From a virus: a stretch of DNA of 23,968 nucleotides. The notes beneath the pieces were generated by a model, which made no database searches, was not told the origin of the DNA, and saw only the letters and a list, made by a program, of their open reading frames with translations. The stretch covers positions 1 to 23,968 of IMG/VR virus record IMGVR_UViG_3300027522_000037. One strand, written 5' to 3'. Positions 12,401-18,076 of the stretch are shown here, piece after piece; the stretch's first letter is position 1; each line of letters opens with the position of its first letter. The translations under genes were made by a program, and so were the position numbers.

Positions 12401-14050
12401 AAATTCAATTATAGGACGTTTTGCTCTTGATGTATCATCAATTACTAGAGTAAAGTTATTATACCTTGCTGTATCAGTAATTACTGAGCGATGGAACCAT
12501 CTATTTCCGCGACTCCAAGCATTGTTGTCTAGGCTTGCACGGTTACTAATAATATAATCCTGTAACGTTGGGCTATTTAACGAGGCTTCATATCCCCCAA
12601 CATCAAAGTTCTGTGAATCGTAAGGTTCATTTTCAGTTACAGCATATGTTTCTGGTGTAGATAATAATGTCTCAGCAACTAGTTTGATACTAGTTCCAAC
12701 ACCTTCTACGTAAAAAACGGCATTTTGAAAAGTGGTTGGAGTAACACTTGTATCAAATTCAACTTTAAGCCCATTCGTAAATACTACGCCGTTGGGGCTA
12801 GTGTACGTTTCTTTAGATATAATTTCCTGATCAACGTCGATACTTACACTTACGCCTTGGTCAACAAGGACAATTTTACCATTTCTATTTGTATCTGTGC
12901 TGTCTTGATAAAAGAACTCAGATTGGCTAGCAGTAATAGGTGGAATTAATTCAAGTTGTCCACTTGCGTTTTTCCAAAGTTGCTTGTTACCATAAACATT
13001 ACCCTGTTTAACTTTTACTTTGTTGCCAGCTGTAATATCTTTAAGATGTGATAAAACAATAGTATCAGTACCCTCGACCGCGCTAATTGTGATATTAAAA
13101 ACACTGTATCTCTCAACAACCGTTAGTCCTGGCCAATCTGTCTCATCTAAACTTTGGTTAGCAAAAACTAGTGTCTTTCCATCAATTTCAGTTAACCCAT
13201 CAATACCGGTTGGGTAGGCGGCTAGGAAAACACTCAGTGCTTGGTTGTGTACATTTTTGTATGATAAGTCTGTTGCAAGATCAACGTCTGCGTCAACAGT
13301 CATACTTGTAAAGTTATTTTGATCATCAGCTTGAGGAACGCGCCAAGTAACAGTTCCAACGTCTTCGCCGTTATTAACTATACCAACTACGTCACGGGTG
13401 CTGATGTTTGTTTGTGATTTGCTTACACCAGTTGTTCCTAATTCTGTTTGAATCCAAAAAGGATTATCAGTCTGATCAACCTTAAATTTGTATTCTCCGC
13501 CACGAGCCAAATATAGCACTGGATTAGGAGTTGCCGTTGCGTTATCAAATCTGTAGTTTGCAACACCGATTTCTCTAAATATCGTAAAGTCTTGAGTCGC
13601 ATCAACGTCATTTGCAAAAACTTGCACTGTATCTGGGCCGCTGGGTAACCAAAAATATTCACCATAGTTAATTAACTTATCTAGGTCAACATATCCACTC
13701 CAATTATAATACTGTTGTCTATAAAGATTATCTTGATTTGCTGCTTGTCCGCTGTTATACTTAATAGTGTTCAGAGCATCGTTAATACTACTAACACTCT
13801 GGACTGCACCAGACGCATCTTCGTAAACTACCCCAGGCTCAAGTTGATAGTTTTGTCTAAAAGCTGAAGTTTCAACTAGATAGTTATCACCTTTTTGAAA
13901 GTTCTCAGCACTCTTTCTGCCAATAAATCCATTAACTTTTACTTTGTTGTCTTCACTAATTAATTGATCAAGGGTAGCATTTAAAAATTTGTTGTTTTTA
14001 CTAGTGCGAAATACTTCAGGTAGTAACTGTTGTGTTTTTCTTATTGCCAT
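494..14050 (-). CDS. Giant 4518-residue baseplate/virion structural protein in the gp7-gp8 position
   Basis: One uninterrupted frame of 4518 codons starts at ATG 14050 and ends at TAG 494, more than half of the window. The start overlaps the gp6 stop by one base (TAATG) and has GGAGGG 11 nt upstream. The N-terminus (LLPEVFRTSKNNKFLNATLD) and a Trp-rich stretch near residues 1344-1390 (HLTPWELLGISEKPDWWDQR) look like large structural proteins of marine T4-like phages. So do HAPEEVVPGIVFD near 3876 and the GNERIIYW...ATNGTR segment near 4396-4443. I recall some relatives being annotated VrlC, but cannot confirm that here. Seven FG-GAP-like blades lie at about 2260-2943. Beta-rich modules ending in 'V.VDGV...Y....I.F...P..g..V.V' patterns recur before, within and after them. 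I see no signal peptide or membrane segment. T4 gp7 is about 1030 residues, so this is over four times longer. A wedge/host-contact role is inferred from position. Confidence 0.85.
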   Translation of the reverse strand: MAIRKTQQLLPEVFRTSKNNKFLNATLDQLISEDNKVKVNGFIGRKSAENFQKGDNYLVETSAFRQNYQLEPGVVYEDASGAVQSVSSINDALNTIKYNSGQAANQDNLYRQQYYNWSGYVDLDKLINYGEYFWLPSGPDTVQVFANDVDATQDFTIFREIGVANYRFDNATATPNPVLYLARGGEYKFKVDQTDNPFWIQTELGTTGVSKSQTNISTRDVVGIVNNGEDVGTVTWRVPQADDQNNFTSMTVDADVDLATDLSYKNVHNQALSVFLAAYPTGIDGLTEIDGKTLVFANQSLDETDWPGLTVVERYSVFNITISAVEGTDTIVLSHLKDITAGNKVKVKQGNVYGNKQLWKNASGQLELIPPITASQSEFFYQDSTDTNRNGKIVLVDQGVSVSIDVDQEIISKETYTSPNGVVFTNGLKVEFDTSVTPTTFQNAVFYVEGVGTSIKLVAETLLSTPETYAVTENEPYDSQNFDVGGYEASLNSPTLQDYIISNRASLDNNAWSRGNRWFHRSVITDTARYNNFTLVIDDTSRAKRPIIEFDAGLQLFNMGTTSQSPVNVIDTTETDAFSNVNGKNGYFSDGINLTPGVTICFTADPDIKQNIYQVSYIDQDSNLATDPIINLTKIATVKDGDCLLSNTGTSNQGKVFYYTSLTDTWTLGQQKTKINQEPLFDVLDPQNVSFGDTTKYPSTVFLGNKLFSYKRNTNASADTVLGFGLSYRNINNVGDILFENNYVNDKFTYTKDNVGAVDVIIRSGHIHKNTELDGVVTKELKNGWTKVLSESRQWQQVQYTVDSELYSFEIGAMPKIDTNQVTLQVFVNGAFQTTSKYVQLTTNDKYYVSFVAALTQDDIVLIRAYSETVNPLAFYETPSNLENNANNDDFKQLTLGQLRNHFVQITREIPTLIGKSLGTNNARDLDYKKYPGKIQQHSAGVTLPHFLLGQENNSLIESLRFSMEEYTRFKNRLVDNINKLDIDLRNPDTALDTILTFMSGAKTSDFPFYYSDMLPWGSQKTTTTITLDQTTERVFEFTTQFDLTEISNRGVIVYLTGSNADKIQLTEGLDYTFDSIEPAITLNSAVALSVGNIIEIVEYSNTDGSFIPPTPTKLGLYSKFQPAITLDDTYQTGASTGTGPFKIYGTADSRFTQKAQGVSGWFYPLYTTKAAAQAADVGSAAHAHRFVGSDRLFYMPSSAANHGAVDSDAYAEYSNYTPVILGHDGSRWIAYKDRRDNILIEFEKRVYNNIKTQYDSTTFDLAEVLPGYFRSSYTDLEQTTQIYTQYMSSWSHKNALDTANNDIHDSNNSFTWNYSGALTVDVGSKMPGYWRGIYEWLYDTETPHLTPWELLGISEKPDWWDQRYGAAPYTRGNRVLWEDLEFGRIYNGALRSSTYTIDPYRVRPGLATNDYNYIPTDDQGQLLAPNQFLVQGALSTNTEGSWRIGDHAPVETAWKRSSEWPFAIQIIAALKRPAKYMSLLWDTNLLEYNKEYDQVLRRYKSYRPNIADLTINGVTRTNSTVIDRVEGYNQFMANFYQYTSLNLVELRSTVQNLKLKLMYAVGGFTDLTLSKMIIESTSPSSTGNNIFIPDENMSVYLNKSTPLERVFYSGVSIIKRANGYEIRGYDTKNPFFKIVPSVRSDKKSIITVGSSSAIIYGDSQNYITSVPYGSVITSVQQVCDFLIAYARYLKVKGFKFDTVNSDGKTVDFENTVSEFLFWTQQGWGNNSVFGASPAYETLVIDRALTTIDDLSKTGSLKNTDSKAIRPTQYNVERIDNTTTITVDDSKNYLYAAQVDPIQYEHYIILDNTTIFNDVIYQPELGNRQARVKFVGYKSGSWNGTLHAPGFIINKNEFNVWTQNTDYKKADIIIHNNKLYVARDNHEGKPRFDFNNWRPVDNMKTGMLPNITQKVDRFNKFYDFNESNLENATDAAAKGQIGFRKRDYLDQLGLDDVSQVKFYQGMIKTKGTPNVIDKLIGANLTNLDQEINFYEEWGFRVGEYGSIDSNQVIDLIIDEARVQENQSVVQLLDSGDTADSNYYTFKKKDIHKLPNNFSKNIFFTRDANVKKKDIVGAGHPRLDDVSYTLFDLNNIAELNIDIDRIGRGTTIWTAKNDFDWNVYRVTEVGVEISEVAQGATGFITLTATANHGLIKDDIVLIKTNNGIVGGFKTVDSVDSPRTFNISVGENEIDDITNLRLPIFKLVSSRFQTIASIADTTPLFGWDEDEVVWVDYDEKQLWAAFKKQEPWDFNKLIFNIDSSGSSNNGSSLAISDDSLSVFSGAPNQSNGAVYPYLKDDTGIYNPGSTLAPATIANDVSGFGTASAAGKTWAAFGAPDSVSSDGLVIVYQRASNGIYDPKQCLGIGPHSNNSPKFGFNLAMSKDDRYLFVSAPGENTVYCFAQTVIATVDEEVQTVTGTAGSATAFTLTWTPSSVYSLHVVDENSKEYVPYKDYNINGAVLTFTTAPANGLKVVVRQGTHYVLVDTITGSSSATGDQFGFSIDCDTAGDTLVVGAPYAEVANSSSASITDAGEAYLFHHIAEKFTADGTAVAFTTTNTLPEQFYVEVDGVLQTLTDGRFGGFDTDSSTNRYTVSSNTISFRYVPASGSIVKVYTGVFAEIQLLNQLSTSNEPTDSENFGFDVSIDAYGAIVAVGGPGEDELNPNTGSASIFIDEGLRFGSVTTQNSNVGTFAVQNDSVFIDDFEVRITLNTSADSTGLVDDINNLNLTTIVAETIGTTNLLITGSAGVANKILKVRPGTGDTFRARAEIEPFKFTQKLNHPLLAENENFGRVLEFDKYIPLDSVGEQRLVISSDRASTQLRMGLDRDTDTNSATHDEFTTTFDANSTKYIDKVSQSGAAYIYDLLDSSVSPGTVKSITNPPKFAFGQQMQNTKINELDQFGGSLAINRGRLLVGSPADNEWLTNAGSFYYFENTTNTLSWEKTRVQTPKVDPEVINRIVTYDKTNNQIIDFVDTVDIFKNKLPGLAQQELDYILPIDPATYNISTTRDSVTFSETGGWNNEKIGRVWWDLSTCRVIEYEQGDIDYRVQHWNQFFPGSSIDIYEWVETDVLPSEHISSGLLGTPKFQDDSNYCTAPYYNSTTNSTAIRYYYWVTGVNTFPSDERRQLSTESVRQLIENPISTGSKYLSIVAQNTVVLNNLTNSFSDKDTILSINYDVVKNEGIVHSEFDLVSEGDPGQAIPARIQSKIIDSLSGSDVTGAIVPDPTLSDGEKYGISIRPRQTLFDDRQQALKTFIDYCNTAFKATPIARQYTLDTLFLSDPQPTKASGAWDKKVADITTRDYLNLFTFAVGYKVIVESDSTIGDDWAIYELRATSTGIKYWFLLQVQAYNTARYWNYANWYATNFDSTTIPTYTVATEPDLLTLTKAVSGETAKVRSNDDGNFSFFSLGDTGTWQEVIIEKGTVELKSTLYDFANAASGSYIGFDSGVYDFEKFDRVPHQEVRNIATAIFNDIFKDELANKRNELFFRMTEFAMQELHASGTDWVLKTSFLKVLHKVRDLNQYPTYQLDNSTFIEEYINEVKPYHTNIREYTAKYDGDDKFQGDVTDFDLHAFYDSTNGHFRKYSGDYAGDDVSRSVTGTVDTPWSENYSYYLDSVVLHNAGTGFTDNPVITVSAPDLTTGTQAVVTAVTNGDSIVRVTVTNKGSGYTKIPTIASSVNSNGTGLVLLPRIKNDTIRDFDTTIKFDRITYSSTVKDWAASTSYDYLDLISYYNTNTKKQDVYQVDASGGFTSGTTFTVEDTTGAVALVVYADANLASAADRIAAYYAPTEGMVGDDLALLQTGTGYEGNKVSGIGFDREPGFDDASFDNLGFDDFEVDGDGLAVLGGSNAFDTTISSVFTDVALGTRPEDINIDGGGFVDIYASHAPEEVVPGIVFDNLDMEVYTDPSDDFAGDGNSFTTVSRSYTADGIEKQFSYAGTAQREQVDFLIVYVGATRSYDFTVDYEYRTITLNTVPTANTNIYIYGYGVTGEKITFEQSFIGDGSTLAFTMGINFSRYTQSLVLRDGVSVEHTITEGSPGRSILTTSDVSSDGSLIHVIISSRDTDKSAFTFGESQEITLDGSSLVYSLTDSFDPGFSNAITGNVIVELNGHRLRPANARHYILDGSTTAFRTPVTAGETVTNVSTGDIAVSRIDAATNITHNLINIQDYTISIIEDTDSTLFHRVNLLDPYSFSNDTLVVSVSNANEYFIDSSANTIRLNSSVSFSANDKLRVTSFNNYDPLRIQTKVYIGKGSEVTQEIDGFDQVAFDSASFDRLAVGGNAISKYGMDRVPTNTDNLWITLDGVRLHAGEYAVSNTGKIDLLNQTVGGSSEIIVTHFSEKTIEPTIGYRMINNMLGNYEYFRISADGATRLTADLLPTDTKIYLKDTSKLPQPSTDSDIPGVVYVGNERIIYWQISYEENYITQIRRATNGTRFASRHRAGTEVYDTTDAQKLPQSNTHTQTWYTVGSSTAANGSGLQSSLSSNAKFLKASETFVPNYLQELENPRFMIDGYVAEFYVEDLEL
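5221..7275 (-). other. Seven-blade FG-GAP-like propeller inside the giant protein
   Basis: Between residues about 2260 and 2943 the protein repeats a pattern of (FG)xx(L/V)(A/S)xxxxxxLxV(G/S)(A/S)P followed by an aromatic-rich strand. The cores, in order, are SVFSGAP (about 2275), AAFGAPD (2328), LFVSAPGEN (2385), LVVGAPYAE (2507), IVAVGGPGEDE (2647), LVISSDRAS (2805) and LLVGSPADN (2907). Several are preceded by FGF, FGR or FGG. This is the signature of integrin-alpha FG-GAP beta-propeller blades, and seven is the usual count. Blades 3-4, 4-5 and 5-6 are separated by inserts of roughly 80-110 residues. Blade 6 is the weakest match because it has SSD instead of GAP. The fold assignment is by motif reading, not a profile search. 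Confidence 0.7.
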
Positions 14051-17000
14051 TAGTAACCATACCCTCCGGAACTTGAGCCACTTGAACTACTCGAACTACT
14101 CGAACTACTTGAACTACTCGAACTACTTGATGCTGAACTTGTTGATGAAGTCGTTGTGTTCGTTGTTGCCTCTAATGTAGTAGTTGTGCCAGAACTACTA
14201 ACACTTTCTATAGTCGTAATTCCACTAGTAGTATTTACAACATTTCCAGACGCTTGTAATTGAGCGGCAGTAATAACATCAATTATTTCAACATCGTTAA
14301 CTGTCGCTGCACTAATAAAGATCTCATCTCTACTACTAGAAATTTGATACAAACTACCAAAACCGCTGGTGCTAGACTTAGGTACAATGATTACACTGAG
14401 TACATCCGGAGTCAACGTATTGTGCAAATAAGCACCTAGTTCACTGAAGTAGAAAGTGTCACCGAAGTCCCAATTTGATAATGCAAAATAGTTGTTAACT
14501 TCCTCAATTATACGTGCTTTGATCTCATTGTCACTTACTAGCGTTGCAGTATTTTTTACTACTTTAAATGTTGCTTGCAATTCTGTGTCTGCCTTGTCAC
14601 CAAATAATGGTCGATACCTAACACTGTTGAATACAATGGCGTCACTAACACTCTTAGAGTTTTCTAAATCGCCATATGCATCTCTTAATTCGTTGGTACT
14701 CGGCTTAATTGGTTTAGTTGTGGTGCCTGTTAAATCAGTAATCCAGTTTCTAAAGTCAGCATCATAAACTTTTGTTAACAAGAACAAGTCAATAATATTA
14801 CTAGGACTTGGATCAATACGTCTGGCATTTGGACTATTATGTGTATATTGGAACAGTAGATTATCTCTTCCAATTTTGGTGATATAATCAGTTGTTTGTG
14901 TTAAGACCTTTGCGTTTACACTGTTGACTGATAAGATATAAAAACTGCCAGTCCCGGATGCATAAAATATCTGTCCGCTAGCATAAGTGTCCTTGACTGC
15001 GGTAATAGCAGTTAGAGTAGTATAACCGCTTTCAACTTTGTTTTTTGCCACTGGTTCATATCTAGTATACCCACTGTTATCTAAATATGTCTTATAGAAA
15101 ACAACTTTGGTCGCTAGCGATGTGTCTGGTGCTACTACTACATCAAACACATCGGGATCATCAATAACTCCGTCACTATCTTGATCTGGAAAAGTTACTT
15201 TGATACGCTCTGTTAATATATATCCATCATCTTCAATTACAGTGTTGTCGACATTCATAATATAATCTTGACCAAATGCGGTATTAGAATCAGGCAGGCT
15301 GTTAACTTTAAGCATAACAATCTTATCTTTAATAGTTTTGCCTGTTCTTGGATCAAAGATTTTTAAATCTTTGTCAAAGTAAAAACGTGTTTCAAGGAGA
15401 CTTTCAAATACATACTCTAAACTTCTGTGCTTGACTGTATATGTTTCACCGTCGTTGGTAAACAAGAACAACCAACTAGCATCTTGATTGGTTCCAGTTG
15501 AATCGCCTGCAAATTGTAGTCCAAATGTGGTTGTTTGATTAAGGTTAACCCCTAAAACAACAACCCATGCCTGTGTGTCAGCATCATAACGTAAACCAAA
15601 CGTTTTATAATTGCCAATATTGTCAATAAGTGTCTGTCTAATAGTGCTTGTAAAACTAGTGTTCCATGGATAGATAATCTGTTCTAATTTTGCAGTATTT
15701 GGGATAACTTCACTAAGTGTTACTGGCCCAACACCACTGTCTAGATTTCCTACTCCAAGGTTAGTTCCGTCATCAACAACATTACTGCAACTAGCCCAAA
15801 TATAACTTTTGGTATTAAGCGAACCAGCTGTACCAAGTGCCAAGTTATTGTTTATATCAAAAACATAGCCTGATGGAGCAGCAAACTTAACAAGTGTTCC
15901 TTCTTTGAAGTATTTCAAGTTGCTGCTAGTAAAACTTCCAATTTGCTGTGGATTTAACGCGGAGTTTTTAAGAAACCCAGTACACACCCCTGTGCCAATA
16001 GTTGTTTGATTCCAGGTAATACTTAGGCTACTTAAATTAATCCTCTCATAACTTTTTAAGAAGAAGTGATACATTGGATTCGCTTGCATTACGGGTTCAA
16101 CACTAGTTGATAGTGTATTACTAATATCACTGTCGGTAATAAAAGTAAAACTAAATGTTGGTAATGTGTCTTCTTTGTAGAAGATGCCGTCCTCTGCAAA
16201 GATATTAGTTGAACTATACTTTCCAGTAGTGTCTCTGACATCCAAGTAACGGCTAACGCCACTGCTAGTTCTGTTAACAGCCTTGCTTTTAATAATGTTG
16301 TTAAAACTTGTAAAAGGATAAATTTGATAGTCTTCGCCAGTAATCATACGATCCTGTGTGTAGTATTGCTGTTGTGCTCTGGCCTTAACATCATTTAAAT
16401 TTTCTCTTGCACTAGCATTTGCTACAGTCTGCTTTAAGCTCATGTTAACTGTTAGTGTTTCAACCTGTGCGCTATGGCTTACATAAGGGATACTTAATGT
16501 AACAGCATTCATGTCTGCTGGACTAATTTTATATGTAAACCCGTTGCCAACACGGAAATAAACCCTGTAGTTTCCTTTAGGGATATTTGAAAATACTCCG
16601 TCGCCAAATACAAGGCTAATCCTATCTGCACTACGACTTTGAACACTGTACAACGTTTTAATGTCTTTGTTAAGACTGTTAAAGATAGCATTGTTTCCAG
16701 TTATAGCAGGAATTTTATCCCAAAGGGTTTCCTCTTTGCCATCGCTGTCTAATTCATACAACCATACGTCATTATTTTCTATTCCGTTAACGTCAACTTC
16801 AACAACACGGTTTGGTAATGCTTCATCAACATTAAAATCCAGCGTTTGCAAGGCGCCTTGTTTGAAGTAAAAAAAGAATCCAGTATTAACACTGTTGAAC
16901 CCACGGGTATCGTTTCTGTAGATTGTATTAATAGTGCTACCCGGTCTAGGTGCAACTTCATACAGATAATCTGTGCCACTGAAAGTTCCGTTGACAATTT

Positions 17001-17637
17001 CAAAAGGAAATTCTTGTGTGCTTACATCGTTTCTAAAATCATATACCGGAATAGTGTTTGGTACTGTACTGATATTGTATTCTTGTATTTGTATCCCGCC
17101 TACAGTAGTTTTAAGAGCAGGGTTACCAAATCTCTGTGTCTTAACCATACTAGCGTTCATAATAGTAGTAAACTGTTCTAGGAAGTCTGGATTAGTCTCG
17201 TCGCCCCAAAAAATCTCTGTGTTTTCAAGGTTGTTTCCGTTGCTGTCATTAATAACTTCTGTTGTAGATACACTGTCAATTTTAAGCATTCCACGTGCAA
17301 TTTGACTACGTTTAGGAAAATAGTTAAGCATCTTAGCAAGGCGGAGAATACTGTCTCTACGCTCTGCTGTTTCAAGGAAGTTTTCTCTAGCATTTAAGTC
17401 TGTTCTAAAACTTAAACTCTGTGCTACATACGCAATCATGTCAATAAGTGCTACATATTCACTGGATTCAATGTAATCGTTAAAATCTTCTGGATAGTAG
17501 TTGCGCAAATAGTCAACCATGCTCTTACGAATAGTCTGGAAATCGTAACTTTGAAAGTCGATTTCCTTGAATGATTCGTAAACTTTTGTCCAGTCTTCAG
17601 TAGCAAAGAGATTGCTTGATCGTGTTGTGTTAGCCAT
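14050..17637 (-). CDS. 6: Baseplate wedge protein gp6
   Basis: A 1195-residue protein. The N-terminus (residues about 20-115) carries the gp6 signature: IDFQSYDFQTIRKSMVDYLR, then NYYPEDFNDYIESSEYVALI, RTDLNARENFLETAERRDS and LRLAKMLNYFPKR. A second conserved block at about 403-483 has QDRMITGEDYQIYPF, then KAVNRTSSGVSRYLDVRD. A block near 1009-1135 has RPLFGDKAD and NWDFGDTFYFSELGAYLH, consistent with the C-terminal part of gp6/baseplate-J-type proteins. In T4, gp6 dimers join neighbouring wedges into the inner baseplate ring and drive the switch to the contracted state. T4 gp6 is about 660 residues, so this is nearly twice as long. The C-terminus is an unusual polyserine tail ending GGYGY. 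A late-type promoter and a GGAAGGTGA ribosome-binding site precede ATG 17637. The stop overlaps the start of the giant gene by one base. Confidence 0.94.
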   Translation of the reverse strand: MANTTRSSNLFATEDWTKVYESFKEIDFQSYDFQTIRKSMVDYLRNYYPEDFNDYIESSEYVALIDMIAYVAQSLSFRTDLNARENFLETAERRDSILRLAKMLNYFPKRSQIARGMLKIDSVSTTEVINDSNGNNLENTEIFWGDETNPDFLEQFTTIMNASMVKTQRFGNPALKTTVGGIQIQEYNISTVPNTIPVYDFRNDVSTQEFPFEIVNGTFSGTDYLYEVAPRPGSTINTIYRNDTRGFNSVNTGFFFYFKQGALQTLDFNVDEALPNRVVEVDVNGIENNDVWLYELDSDGKEETLWDKIPAITGNNAIFNSLNKDIKTLYSVQSRSADRISLVFGDGVFSNIPKGNYRVYFRVGNGFTYKISPADMNAVTLSIPYVSHSAQVETLTVNMSLKQTVANASARENLNDVKARAQQQYYTQDRMITGEDYQIYPFTSFNNIIKSKAVNRTSSGVSRYLDVRDTTGKYSSTNIFAEDGIFYKEDTLPTFSFTFITDSDISNTLSTSVEPVMQANPMYHFFLKSYERINLSSLSITWNQTTIGTGVCTGFLKNSALNPQQIGSFTSSNLKYFKEGTLVKFAAPSGYVFDINNNLALGTAGSLNTKSYIWASCSNVVDDGTNLGVGNLDSGVGPVTLSEVIPNTAKLEQIIYPWNTSFTSTIRQTLIDNIGNYKTFGLRYDADTQAWVVVLGVNLNQTTTFGLQFAGDSTGTNQDASWLFLFTNDGETYTVKHRSLEYVFESLLETRFYFDKDLKIFDPRTGKTIKDKIVMLKVNSLPDSNTAFGQDYIMNVDNTVIEDDGYILTERIKVTFPDQDSDGVIDDPDVFDVVVAPDTSLATKVVFYKTYLDNSGYTRYEPVAKNKVESGYTTLTAITAVKDTYASGQIFYASGTGSFYILSVNSVNAKVLTQTTDYITKIGRDNLLFQYTHNSPNARRIDPSPSNIIDLFLLTKVYDADFRNWITDLTGTTTKPIKPSTNELRDAYGDLENSKSVSDAIVFNSVRYRPLFGDKADTELQATFKVVKNTATLVSDNEIKARIIEEVNNYFALSNWDFGDTFYFSELGAYLHNTLTPDVLSVIIVPKSSTSGFGSLYQISSSRDEIFISAATVNDVEIIDVITAAQLQASGNVVNTTSGITTIESVSSSGTTTTLEATTNTTTSSTSSASSSSSSSSSSSSSSSSSGSSSGGYGY
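14062..14067 (-). promoter_or_regulatory. Ribosome-binding site of the giant gene, inside the gp6 3' end
   Basis: The minus strand reads GGAGGG 11 nt before ATG 14050. It lies within the last codons of gp6 (the GGY part of its C-terminus), so translation of the giant gene is probably coupled to gp6 through the TAATG overlap. Confidence 0.6.
14084..14128 (-). repeat. 9-bp tandem repeat (five units) coding polyserine at the gp6 C-terminus
   Basis: On the plus strand the unit is GAACTACTC or GAACTACTT, repeated five times without interruption. On the coding strand each unit gives three serine codons (TCG/TCA plus AGTAGT-type). Flanking codons extend the serine run to about 17 residues. Unit length is a multiple of three, so copy-number change would lengthen or shorten the tail without a frameshift. 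Confidence 0.9.
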
Positions 17638-17650
17638 AGATTCACCTTCC
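17638..17650 (-). promoter_or_regulatory. gp6 ribosome-binding site
   Basis: The minus strand reads GGAAGGTGAATCT directly before ATG 17637. The purine core GGAAGG/AGGTGA is at normal spacing and supports this start. Confidence 0.6.
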
Positions 17651-17657
17651 TATAATG

Positions 17658-17665
17658 TATTTATT
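17658..17665 (-). promoter_or_regulatory. T4-late-type promoter element before gp6
   Basis: The minus strand reads AATAAATA, one mismatch from the T4 late consensus TATAAATA. It lies in the 55-bp gap between the gp25 stop (17693) and the gp6 start (17637), about 20 nt upstream of the ATG. This gap is long for this otherwise compact block. Transcription would start just upstream of the gp6 ribosome-binding site. Inferred from motif and position. Confidence 0.5.
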
Positions 17666-17692
17666 GCTGGAATAAACTACTACTATTAAAGG

Positions 17693-18064
17693 CTAGCTTA
17701 CTGTGCCGTCTTGTCTATCGAAATTAATAACAAGGTTTTCGCTCTGGTTAGATTGCACATATAATAGATTAATTTGTGCTTGAAGTCCGTTTTCGTACTC
17801 TTCGATAACAAGTTGTTGTAAAGAAACACGGGGATCTTGTGCAATAGTCGATGTAACTTCCTCAAGAAGTAAGTTTTTTACCTCTTCTGTTAGTGGTTCC
17901 ATAACTAAATCTAATACCCCACTACCATATCCCGGGGTTCCAACTTTTTCGCCTTTGCGTATAGCAAAAGCATTTAACAAATCGCGTTTAACTAACTCTG
18001 TATCTACTACTTTAGTAGATAAAAAGTTTCCTTGTAATGTGCTAAAACCTCTATACATAGCCAT
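17693..18064 (-). CDS. 25: Baseplate wedge/sheath-initiator protein, GPW/gp25 family
   Basis: 123 residues, close to the T4 gp25 length (132). The family hallmark is near residues 24-60: TELVKRDLLNAFAIRKGEKV then GTPGYGSGVLDLVMEPLTEE. This is the 'L.N....RKGER...P.FGSGL.dl.fePl' pattern of gp25 and phage P2 gpW proteins, also found in type VI secretion (TssE) and R-type pyocins. gp25 sits at the inner edge of the wedge and acts as the platform from which sheath polymerisation begins. It forms the core wedge bundle with gp6 and gp53, both encoded in this window. ATG 18064 has a strong AGGAGA site 6 nt upstream and lies 12 nt after the gp5 stop, so the two genes are likely co-transcribed and coupled. 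Confidence 0.95.
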   Translation of the reverse strand: MAMYRGFSTLQGNFLSTKVVDTELVKRDLLNAFAIRKGEKVGTPGYGSGVLDLVMEPLTEEVKNLLLEEVTSTIAQDPRVSLQQLVIEEYENGLQAQINLLYVQSNQSENLVINFDRQDGTVS

Positions 18065-18070
18065 TGCTGT

Positions 18071-18076
18071 TCTCCT
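18071..18076 (-). promoter_or_regulatory. gp25 ribosome-binding site
   Basis: The minus strand reads AGGAGA immediately after the gp5 TAA and 6 nt before ATG 18064. It fixes the gp25 start. Confidence 0.75.

Noticed and set aside
14084-14128. Possible CRISPR-like or regulatory direct repeats
   Set aside because: The 9-bp units are contiguous with no spacers and code for serine in frame with gp6; they are a coding microsatellite.
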